The translations under genes were made by a program, and so were the position numbers. Under the pieces are notes generated by a model, which saw only the letters and a list, made by a program, of their open reading frames with translations, ran no database searches and was not told the origin of the DNA. A stretch of DNA of 6,726 nucleotides from Actinomycetota bacterium (GTDB lineage: Bacteria > Zhuqueibacterota > Zhuqueibacteria > Residuimicrobiales > Krinioviventaceae), in contig JAACEJ010000196.1 of the NCBI GenBank assembly GCA_011682565.1, forward strand, positions 1-6,726, given 5' to 3'. Shown piece by piece: positions 1 through 6,473 of the stretch; position 1 is the first letter of the stretch; every line of letters begins with the position of its first letter.

Positions 1-3000
1 CCCCCCAGTATGCTCGTTGCGAATGAAATGCGCGCGGCAGTTGGAGACGCGTTTTCGCCACTTTTTGCAAAGGCGCCAAATTCCCGTTCTGCGGAAAAAT
101 ACGGTTAACAGCAGACAACACGGTTTCGGCACGAACAGTCGTCCCTCCTGTTGCATCATAAATAATCCTGTCTTGATTTTTGTCCTTAAATTCATTGCTG
201 CACATTTCCCAGGCATTTTGGGAAGCAACAAGTAAACTATTTGTATTCAGCGGTGCGCTCTGGTGCATCCACGTCATTGTGAAAAGAGCGACGACCGGTG
301 TACTGGTGGTTGTGGCAAGCCACATGGGACCCGAATCGATTCCCACGAAAAGGGTGCAGCGATCGATCAAAGCCGCCGAAAGCCTTAACGTGACATTATC
401 CACTTCCGCTGTACTGAAAATCCCGTCCCCGCGGAATTGCGGCCCGGTTTCCCGATCCAAATCAGTGTGCGTTTCAAATGCAATAAACCTGGTATTGACA
501 TTTTTTTTCATCATCTCGACAAATCTCTGAGCCTGTTCAACATCCCAGAATTTGTTTACATTCGCTCCGCGGCGGTGGATGGCAACGACAAAATCATTTT
601 CTTTAATTCCCCACCGGCGGAAAATCGCCTCAGCGCGCTTGCGATCGGCATTGGAAACATAAAGCTCGGTGTCATAACTCTCCGGCTCGACATCGAGTTC
701 ATAGGCAATCCGATCGATACGATGGCGCTCCAGGGAACAGGCGCGCATGGTAATGGAAATAATCTCATCATACCCCTCACGCCTGGCAACAGTCTTTGCT
801 TCTTCTATCACAGCAGTAACGCCGGTTTCATAGTTCGGATAATCGTCCCACGCGTCACTGCATGTGTACAGTTCGTCGATGTACGGATTGCCCTTCATGA
901 GTCCGTCTTTATGAATTCTTTTTAGATACATAAAGCCGATAAAATCATGGGGATGCTTTTGCCGAAATGCGCGCAGCGCCGGAGTTGCCATCACATTATC
1001 ACCGATCCCGTGCCAAAAAACAAGCAATCGTTTTTTGGGCCTCTCCTGACGGGAGCGCTGCACTGCATCACCGCGCCTTAAAAACCTTGTCTTTTCCGGG
1101 AGGCTATCGGGAAAAACATGTTCCAACAAGACATGCATCCGATGATGAAAAGTATGTTCTTCGTGCACTTGCAGATAACCTTCATAAGCAATATTTTCGC
1201 GTTCTTGTTCATGTTCCAGATAATAGGAAATCAGGTCTTCAATGTTTTCTTCATTAAAATAAACAAGATGCCTGTGGTTCTCAAATAAACGATCGGCTTC
1301 CGGAATCTCGTTTGTCAAAAGGAAAGACCCGCAGCTCAACACCTCGAAAACTCTTTGCTGAATTCCTGTGGGACCAATTCCCAGGTTAAGCACAATCCCG
1401 GACTGATTGAAGATTCTCACCATGTCGTCCATAAAAGCACGTTCGATGTGTATATTAAATTTTTTCTGTAATCTCTCAAGGAAAGGTTTGCGGTTGGGGT
1501 GAATATTGCCGACAAAGGAAACATCATATTTTTTTGGCACATCCATTTTCCGATGGACAGCAGGGCTGGCCGCAAGGGGAAGCCAACGCACATCTTTTAT
1601 GCCGAATTTCTTGTATTCATCCAGAGCCGACTTGTCGAAAGAATAGACCGTATCAAAAGCGCTGCCGTTAAAAGCCAAATCCCGGGGAGCATGCGCGGTA
1701 GTAAAAACATCATCCTGGTACCACAAAAGCGTGCGGCCGGGATATTTTCTAACGAGGTCAGGTGAAATGCCGGACCCTTTACAAACGAGCATGAAATGCG
1801 CCGGCCGGGAAAAAAGGGCAGGGAAATTCTCCCGTTCAAGTCGATAGTCGGTTTCAATAACCTGAATTCCCATTTCCTTCAAAGCACGGGAAATTTCATT
1901 TTCCATACCCCAGGGATAATTTGCTTTTCCGGCACCGACAAGATGAACCGTAAGCGGCTCTTCTATACCGTCTTTTGTAACAAACAGACGGCGATCTTTT
2001 TCTATAATTCGGCAATCCGCATAGTTTTTCCCAACCAGCAAAAGCTTTTCATTCCCTCGTGTTTTGATCCTGATACGCGTTGATTTAAACTCGTCTTTTT
2101 CGAAAAGAAATGGCAAAACACGATCCATCGTTAACTCGTTCATGCAGCGCCAGTCGTTGCACGCCTCCCAGCGCCCGGTGTACTGACAGGGGCTGCAATC
2201 CAAATCCAGGCTAACGACTTTCACTTTTTCGCCAAGAGGAATGTTTTTGGACATTTTGGTCGGGCCGAACAGAACCAGCGTCGGGGTGCCCAGTGCCGCC
2301 GAGACATGAGCCGGTCCGCTGTCATTGGTAACCACAACATCACATTTTTGAATTAAAGAAGCCGTTTCCTGCAGGCTGAGTGCCCCCATGAAACTCTGCA
2401 CCTGGCGCGGCCAGGCTTCGGGATGAAACTTTTCCGCCTCGGATTTTCCGCCAATCAAAACAACCGCATGACCATTTTCAATCAACTTTTCTGCCAACTG
2501 TGGATAGTACGGCCAGCGTTTTCTTTCCCAACCTTTTACATCCAATGCCGTATCCGCAATGCCGATGACGCGGCCTTTTTGCGGTAAATCAAAGGTTGTT
2601 TCAGCAGACATACAAAACGGCGCAGGGACCGGGCCTTGATAGCCAATGTGCCGCGCCATTTGCAAATGCAGATCGCTTTCGTGCACATCGAAATTTGCAA
2701 CAGGAGCGGAATAGATTTCCTGCGATAAAGTTTTCAGATGTTCTCCCCAATGCACTTTAATATTTTGTGACCAGATCGAAAACATCATCAAATCAAAGTT
2801 ACTTTGCGGCAGCGTGGTGAATACCTCATCCACAACCTGCCAGCCGTGGATGACCTGCACTGCGGGTTCGGTTCCCAATACTGCCAGATGCACTTTGGGC
2901 AGATGGTTGCGAATGGCGCGCAGCGCGGGCGTCATCATCACCATGTTGCCGATGCCCTGCTCCATAATGATCAAAATGCTTTCCGGTGGTTTTTGCCGCA

Positions 3001-3499
3001 CCGGTTCTGTGTCTCTGCGCAAGAGCCTCGCCAGTTCTCCTTGTGCGGGTTTAAAATGTTTACATTTTTCCAGCGCAGCAATCGCTTCCTCTTTTTGTCC
3101 CTGTTTCAACAAAACTTTTCCCATGCCATAAAGCGCTTCCTGATAATTCCCGTCCAACTGTAACGCTTGGGTAAAATGCTCTTTGGCTTCATCCAGTCGA
3201 TCGAGTTTGAAACAAAGGACGCCGAGATTATTATATATCGAAGCATCATTTCCCTCCAAAGCGGCCGCTTTTTCGAACATCCGAATCGCTTCATCCAGCT
3301 TTCCCAGCACAGAACAAATTACCGCTTTTCCATAAAGGGCAGGTGTACCTTGCGGATTTACTTCGAGAGCTTGTTCATACCTGGAGAGAGAAGAAATGAA
3401 TTGATTTCGTTCTCTCAGGGATTTTGCTTCTTTTACGAGTTTTTGAAAAGACGACAAATCCTTTAATTCTTTTTTCAAAACACCCTCAATTTTATTCAC
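1..3499 (-). CDS. Multi-domain glycosyltransferase (TPR - GT9 - CgeB-like - GT9), 3' end beyond the window
   Basis: A single uninterrupted frame of 1166 codons that continues past the window edge. Residues about 30-165 are TPR-like helices (NNLGVLCFKLDRLDEAKEHF). Residues 172-465 are a family 9 (heptosyltransferase-like) domain: GIGNMVMMTPALRA at 182-195, KRWP at 327-330, TNDSGPAH at 391-398, and the late cysteine pattern C435, C438, C447, C452. Residues about 515-800 resemble the CgeB/DUF3880-type glycosyltransferase: WYQDD at 593-597, SFVGN at 661-665, FEVLSCGSFLLT at 718-729, then a YYLEHEQERENIA helix. Residues 822-1135 are a second family 9 domain: GIGDNVMATPALRAF at 831-845 and GIDSGPMWLA at 1053-1062. 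There is no signal peptide, so it is probably cytosolic. The gene starts 20 nt after the TPR gene. GTG at 3499 is the first possible start after an in-frame TAA at 3544-3542, but it lacks a Shine-Dalgarno site; TTG at 3478 follows GAGGG and may be the true start. Flagellin glycosylation is inferred from the fliW-csrA context; donor sugar and acceptor are unknown. Confidence 0.87.
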   Translation of the reverse strand, partial: MNKIEGVLKKELKDLSSFQKLVKEAKSLRERNQFISSLSRYEQALEVNPQGTPALYGKAVICSVLGKLDEAIRMFEKAAALEGNDASIYNNLGVLCFKLDRLDEAKEHFTQALQLDGNYQEALYGMGKVLLKQGQKEEAIAALEKCKHFKPAQGELARLLRRDTEPVRQKPPESILIIMEQGIGNMVMMTPALRAIRNHLPKVHLAVLGTEPAVQVIHGWQVVDEVFTTLPQSNFDLMMFSIWSQNIKVHWGEHLKTLSQEIYSAPVANFDVHESDLHLQMARHIGYQGPVPAPFCMSAETTFDLPQKGRVIGIADTALDVKGWERKRWPYYPQLAEKLIENGHAVVLIGGKSEAEKFHPEAWPRQVQSFMGALSLQETASLIQKCDVVVTNDSGPAHVSAALGTPTLVLFGPTKMSKNIPLGEKVKVVSLDLDCSPCQYTGRWEACNDWRCMNELTMDRVLPFLFEKDEFKSTRIRIKTRGNEKLLLVGKNYADCRIIEKDRRLFVTKDGIEEPLTVHLVGAGKANYPWGMENEISRALKEMGIQVIETDYRLERENFPALFSRPAHFMLVCKGSGISPDLVRKYPGRTLLWYQDDVFTTAHAPRDLAFNGSAFDTVYSFDKSALDEYKKFGIKDVRWLPLAASPAVHRKMDVPKKYDVSFVGNIHPNRKPFLERLQKKFNIHIERAFMDDMVRIFNQSGIVLNLGIGPTGIQQRVFEVLSCGSFLLTNEIPEADRLFENHRHLVYFNEENIEDLISYYLEHEQERENIAYEGYLQVHEEHTFHHRMHVLLEHVFPDSLPEKTRFLRRGDAVQRSRQERPKKRLLVFWHGIGDNVMATPALRAFRQKHPHDFIGFMYLKRIHKDGLMKGNPYIDELYTCSDAWDDYPNYETGVTAVIEEAKTVARREGYDEIISITMRACSLERHRIDRIAYELDVEPESYDTELYVSNADRKRAEAIFRRWGIKENDFVVAIHRRGANVNKFWDVEQAQRFVEMMKKNVNTRFIAFETHTDLDRETGPQFRGDGIFSTAEVDNVTLRLSAALIDRCTLFVGIDSGPMWLATTTSTPVVALFTMTWMHQSAPLNTNSLLVASQNAWEMCSNEFKDKNQDRIIYDATGGTTVRAETVLSAVNRIFPQNGNLAPLQKVAKTRLQLPRAFHSQRAYWG

Positions 3500-3519
3500 A
3501 TCATCATTGCAAAAAAAAC

Positions 3520-4614
3520 CTAGTCCAAACTCAGGCTGACTTTATCATAACTGCGCACATCGGATTGATTCATCAGCTTTTTTATTTCATCCTGGTTTTC
3601 ATCAATTTCCAGGGAAAGCTGCCAAACTTCCTTTGCCCTGCTCAATTGTTTCGACTTGTTGTACGCATCTGCCAGCATATTTAAAGTTGGTACCAACTCA
3701 CCATGGTGATCAATATCTCCATTTTCAAGTTCAATCTGATCCCTAAAGTCATCCAGCCATTGCTGCAGAATAATAGCAGTCTGGTCATAGCAATGTTTTT
3801 TATAATAGAGTTCACCAAGGTTCAGCTTTGGTGTCAGGTTCGTCTCATCCAGCTTTGCAGCTTGGGCGAAAAAAGGTTCGGCCTGTTTTGTCAGCCCCAG
3901 AGCCTGGCAGCACTCACCCAGTTCGTTGTATGCAAAAGTGTTCGTTTCATCATACATAACCACTTTGTGAAAATGCGCCAGTGCATGCTCGTAATTCCCC
4001 ATCTCCTTTTGAATTGCTCCGAGGGAAAAATGAATTTCAGTTTCATTAGGGTTTGAGATGAGAGCCAGCTTAAGAACTTCCCGGGCATTGTCGGGAGCAT
4101 TTTTCATTAAATAGATTTTCGCCAAATTTAACGCGGCGTGAATGGAATCCGGACAAAGCTGCAACGCGGCGTCGAAAAAAGCGAGAGCGTCGTCGTATTT
4201 TTCCAGGGCCAAACAGCAATCACCCATTCCTTCATAAACTTCGCCGTCGTCCCCTCTCTCCACGAGACTTTCTTTGTAAAATGCGAGCGCACTGTCATAA
4301 TCGCCTTTTCTTTGATAAATCCAGCCCAGATTATAAAATCCTTCACTCAACTTTGGATCCGCTTTCACGGCTCTGACAAAGTATTTTTCAGCTTGCACAA
4401 AATCATTTTTTCTGCTATAGGCGACACCAATTTGGCAACAGGCTTTTGCAACCGGTTCCGTTCCCGCATCGACTTGGTTTTTCAATATCGCCAAGGCTTC
4501 ATCCTCCCTGCCGGACATAATCAATTCATCGACCTGCTGCAGCGGATCATTCCCATCTATAGCATTCTTTTGGGCTTTTGAATTTTTTCCATTACTTCCC
4601 ACGTTACTGCTCAT
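3520..4614 (-). CDS. TPR-repeat protein in the fliW-csrA operon
   Basis: A 364-residue protein made almost wholly of tetratricopeptide repeats, about nine units. After a polar N-terminus (1-23), repeats of 34 residues run from about 25 to 292. Well-formed ones are GVAYSRKNDFVQAEKYFVRA (63-82) and YNLGWIYQRKGDYDSALAFY (94-113), each followed by the usual xxDP/xNP-type turn. A more divergent segment with an acidic linker (about 293-310) precedes a last repeat that ends near 340. No signal peptide or membrane segment is seen, so it should be cytosolic. TPRs are protein-binding scaffolds; no enzymatic domain is present. ATG 4614 is preferred over the upstream ATG 4665 because AGGAG lies 7 nt before it and it overlaps the csrA stop by only 11 nt, which favours translational coupling. 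Its place between csrA and the glycosyltransferase suggests it presents a client, perhaps flagellin, or scaffolds that enzyme. This role is inference. Confidence 0.92.
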   Translation of the reverse strand: MSSNVGSNGKNSKAQKNAIDGNDPLQQVDELIMSGREDEALAILKNQVDAGTEPVAKACCQIGVAYSRKNDFVQAEKYFVRAVKADPKLSEGFYNLGWIYQRKGDYDSALAFYKESLVERGDDGEVYEGMGDCCLALEKYDDALAFFDAALQLCPDSIHAALNLAKIYLMKNAPDNAREVLKLALISNPNETEIHFSLGAIQKEMGNYEHALAHFHKVVMYDETNTFAYNELGECCQALGLTKQAEPFFAQAAKLDETNLTPKLNLGELYYKKHCYDQTAIILQQWLDDFRDQIELENGDIDHHGELVPTLNMLADAYNKSKQLSRAKEVWQLSLEIDENQDEIKKLMNQSDVRSYDKVSLSLD

Positions 4615-4906
4615 CAAATCGCTCCTCTTTATTGTCGTTTTGAGTAAAAGGTGGGTTTTCCGCAAATCCGCTCACATTTTTTGCGAGTTTACCGGCTAAA
4701 AATTTAATATCGGTGTTAAGCCCCTGGCGAGCGGCCTGGCGGTTTTGTTCCTGAACTTTTTCGTAAATTTCTCCCCTGTAAATGGTCACAGACTTTGGAG
4801 CCTCGATTCCGACTCGAACGCTGCGTCCATCAATCTCAACAATCGAAATACGTATGTCCTTGCCAATCGCAATCGTCTCCCCCGCTTTTCTTGTCAATAC
4901 GAGCAT
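4604..4906 (-). CDS. csrA: Carbon storage regulator CsrA, with long C-terminal tail
   Basis: CsrA/RsmA is a dimeric RNA-binding protein that binds GGA motifs in mRNA leaders, usually blocking the ribosome binding site. The core reads MLVLTRKAGETIAIG, then VRVGIEAPKSVTIYRGEIY at 30-48. The RNA-contact residues L4 and R44 are present, and so is N55 in a QEQN stretch (52-55), a position tied to FliW binding in Bacillus subtilis CsrA. Total length is 100 residues, against about 61 in E. coli and 74 in B. subtilis; the extra tail is polar and acidic and ends KEERFDEQ. ATG 4906 is chosen because the family begins MLVLTRK and a GGAAGG site lies 5 nt upstream. The ATG at 4924 would add six atypical residues and has no ribosome binding site. 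It lies 24 nt after fliW. Its main target in such genomes is flagellin mRNA, which is not in this window. Confidence 0.97.
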   Translation of the reverse strand: MLVLTRKAGETIAIGKDIRISIVEIDGRSVRVGIEAPKSVTIYRGEIYEKVQEQNRQAARQGLNTDIKFLAGKLAKNVSGFAENPPFTQNDNKEERFDEQ

Positions 4907-4909
4907 ATT

Positions 4910-4923
4910 TGCCTTCCCTGGCA
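4910..4923 (-). promoter_or_regulatory. Hairpin with CsrA-type AGGGA loop over the csrA ribosome binding site
   Basis: Read on the minus strand, TGCC-AGGGAA-GGCA forms a 4-bp stem with a 6-nt loop that holds AGGGA (4919-4915), which fits the ANGGA core bound by CsrA. The GGAAGG Shine-Dalgarno site (4917-4912) lies in the loop and 3' arm, 5 nt before the csrA ATG. CsrA bound here would block its own translation, as is known for csrA in E. coli. The stem is short, so this is a candidate. Confidence 0.4.
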
Positions 4924-4930
4924 TTTTTTG

Positions 4931-5395
4931 TTAATCGTGACGGCGTCCTGCCTTAATTGGATGTTTTACGAGATATCGACTCTCCATTAATATAATTTGT
5001 TTTCCCAAATTTCTTGTTTTATTAATAACAATCGGACCCCTCAGATTAACGGAGACCTGGTCGACGGACTGACCCACAGTAACTACAGCCAGAAAACGGG
5101 CATCATCATTATTTTCGATGCCAATGCTTTGTAACTCGTTACCTGACGGTCCGGGACGATAATCTTCCATAATCAGAAAGGGATCAATAACCGGAAGCAG
5201 CAGACTCGGCTCATCGAGGCACAGTAGCCAGTGAAACGGTTCAAAACCATCCTTTGTTTTTATGATAAATCTTCTCCGGTTCTCAAAACCGATGAGGCCC
5301 TCAGGGAAAAGGACGACTTCATCCTCCTGATAGCTAATCTCACCAAGCACGGGAGAGAAAACCATTTTTTCAGTTTCAACTTCTACTGAAATCAT
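4931..5395 (-). CDS. fliW: Flagellar assembly factor FliW (CsrA antagonist)
   Basis: FliW binds either flagellin or CsrA. When flagellin has been exported, free FliW captures CsrA and lifts translational repression of flagellin mRNA. The 154-residue length is normal for the family. Family-typical stretches are VVLFPEGLIGFENRRRFII (27-45), the FHWLLCLDEPSLLLPVIDPF segment (54-73), and NLRGPIVINKTRNLGKQIIL (117-136) followed by a short basic tail. The protein is cytosolic. ATG 5395 is the first start, with GGAG 11 nt upstream, a little far; a later ATG at residue 11 would remove the first strand. It is the first gene of the apparent operon fliW-csrA-TPR-glycosyltransferase and has a 282-nt non-coding region upstream that could hold its promoter. 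Confidence 0.96.
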   Translation of the reverse strand: MISVEVETEKMVFSPVLGEISYQEDEVVLFPEGLIGFENRRRFIIKTKDGFEPFHWLLCLDEPSLLLPVIDPFLIMEDYRPGPSGNELQSIGIENNDDARFLAVVTVGQSVDQVSVNLRGPIVINKTRNLGKQIILMESRYLVKHPIKAGRRHD

Positions 5396-5440
5396 TTAAG
5401 ATTCGACTCCGAAATTTGATTTTCTGGCATTGAATTAAAC

Positions 5441-5466
5441 ACTATGGCACCTGATAACTTGTTTTA
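5441..5466 (-). promoter_or_regulatory. Weak sigma-28-like promoter candidate for fliW
   Basis: On the minus strand TAAA (5466-5463) is followed after 14 nt by GCCATAGT (5448-5441). The flagellar sigma factor FliA prefers TAAA - 15 nt - GCCGATAA; here one base is missing from the spacer and the -10 box matches only as GCC.ATA. A start near 5433 would leave a leader of about 38 nt before fliW. The context fits but the match is poor. Confidence 0.22.
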
Positions 5467-5514
5467 CTTTGCTTCCTGAATGTACATGTTATTTAATCCC
5501 ATCCCTTATTACGA

Positions 5515-5589
5515 ATTGTCATCATATCTGGACGCCGAGCGTTCTCCGTGCATCCACATGCAAAAGCGTGGGAACAAGGGAATGACAAT
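5515..5589. repeat. 75-nt nested palindromic intergenic element
   Basis: Outer arms ATTGTCAT (5515-5522) and ATGACAAT (5582-5589) are perfect 8-nt inverted repeats. Inside, GTTC..CG TGCAT (5541-5553) faces ATGCA..CG..GAAC (5558-5575) around the loop CCAC. The inner text includes TGGACGCCGAGCG and GCGTGGGAAC, which resemble fragments of the GC-rich palindromic intergenic repeats (GCGTGGGAAC/GTTCCCACGC type) scattered in many bacterial genomes. It may be a degenerate REP- or MITE-like copy, or a structured RNA. It is GC-rich between AT-rich flanks. Confidence 0.5.
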
Positions 5590-5638
5590 AAATTAGCTCT
5601 GGAAATAAGATCAGAAGCCTTCAATATTCCATTATTGT

Positions 5639-5657
5639 GATATTGACTGATAATATC
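5639..5657. repeat. Small AT-rich hairpin downstream of the nuclease-like gene
   Basis: GATATT and AATATC form a 6-bp stem around a 7-nt loop, 21 nt after the stop codon at 5678. No T run follows on the minus strand, so it is at best a weak terminator or an mRNA 3'-end stabiliser for the nuclease-like gene. Confidence 0.25.
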
Positions 5658-5677
5658 TTATTAGACTTTTTATTCTA

Positions 5678-6256
5678 TTACCATATTAACTTCTCACGCC
5701 AAGGATCAGTGTTCTTTTTGTAATCCCAAGGCCCATCATATAATTCATTGTGTTTTTCTAAATGGACATGGAGTTTATCCTCATTATGATACTTTTTCCC
5801 GATATCATCAATCACCTTTCGTAGACCCTCAGAACTAAAACCTTTGCCCAACATACCGCAAAAAACAATGCTTGGATTATCTTCAGAAAATTTGTTTTTT
5901 AGAAAAATGAGCTTTTTGATATCTATATCTATTTGCTCAATAGTAGGCCAATTTTTTATTTCTAAAAATATTTCAATTTTCTGATTTTTAAAACCTTCAT
6001 CACCGCGCAAGAAAATCATATCAGGTTTGGGTCTAACATTACCTGAATCATCAAGTTTTGTAGGATAACTTAGAAATACACGCCATGTATAATCCATGTC
6101 AATCGTTTCCCTAATATATCGATACATGCTTGCCCTTATGTCCTCTTCGTTATGAGTATATTTATATGCGTAGTCAATTCTCATTGTTTTTAAAAAAGAT
6201 TCCTTTAAAATCCCCAGTACAACTTCGCGAGAAAAGCTTATTCCCTTTTTGATCAT
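5678..6256 (-). CDS. Hypothetical protein with PD-(D/E)XK nuclease-like motif pattern
   Basis: A 192-residue protein that I cannot place in a named family. It has the motif arrangement of the PD-(D/E)XK nuclease fold: an N-terminal helix with acidic residues (NEEDIRASMYRYIRE, 36-50), then RPKPDMIFL with D79, then EIFLEIKNW with E99 and K101, and a following helix with D111 and K114/K115. This matches the usual helix - strand(D) - strand(ExK) - helix order, so a metal-dependent DNA-cleaving or structurally related role is plausible. No DNA-recognition domain or partner methyltransferase is visible. ATG 6256 is well supported: AGGAG lies 7 nt upstream. The gene is much richer in A+T than the fliW operon and has large gaps on both sides, which suggests a single-gene unit, possibly acquired by transfer. 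No signal peptide is seen. The coding call is firm; the nuclease assignment is moderate. Confidence 0.8.
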   Translation of the reverse strand: MIKKGISFSREVVLGILKESFLKTMRIDYAYKYTHNEEDIRASMYRYIRETIDMDYTWRVFLSYPTKLDDSGNVRPKPDMIFLRGDEGFKNQKIEIFLEIKNWPTIEQIDIDIKKLIFLKNKFSEDNPSIVFCGMLGKGFSSEGLRKVIDDIGKKYHNEDKLHVHLEKHNELYDGPWDYKKNTDPWREKLIW

Positions 6257-6473
6257 AATTTATCTCCTTATGTTGAATAAGTGGTAATTCTTCATTTATT
6301 TTTTCTTCAGCATAAGCACTGAACATCCGAAATTCTTAAATCTTACTCTCATAAACTTAATTGATGATCTTTGCCGACAAAAACTTTTGCAAATACTCAA
6401 TTTTCTAAAGTAATCATCTGCGTTTTCGATCAGTTTAATTGGATTACTATCCTTAAACTAACAATTTGTAGAA
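6257..6473. other. AT-rich intergenic spacer
   Basis: A 217-nt gap between the Ig-like protein's stop and the nuclease-like gene. It holds that gene's AGGAG ribosome binding site (6268-6264) next to the start. An imperfect long-range inverted repeat, AGTAATC (6409-6415) with GATTACT (6442-6448), has a 26-nt loop and no T run, so it is not a convincing terminator. I see no clear -10/-35 pair. Confidence 0.5.

Noticed and set aside
17..2083. Several plus-strand open frames of 72-162 codons (for example 437-925).
   Set aside because: They lie opposite the continuous minus-strand glycosyltransferase frame, overlap one another and show no recognisable domain.
3511..3544. Programmed -1 frameshift that joins the TPR gene and the giant frame at the T8 tract.
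   Set aside because: The TPR stop codon (3522-3520) comes before the T8 tract, and no slippery heptamer lies in the short overlap after the in-frame TAA at 3544-3542.
3520..4665. Longer TPR protein beginning at ATG 4665.
   Set aside because: It would overlap csrA by 62 nt and has a less natural start; ATG 4614 has AGGAG 7 nt upstream.
4604..4924. Longer csrA beginning at ATG 4924.
   Set aside because: It has no Shine-Dalgarno site and adds residues before the family's conserved MLVLTRK start; ATG 4906 has GGAAGG at good spacing.
5441..5470. Sigma-54-like TGGCAC on the plus strand.
   Set aside because: The GC of the -12 box is missing at the required spacing and no plus-strand gene follows.
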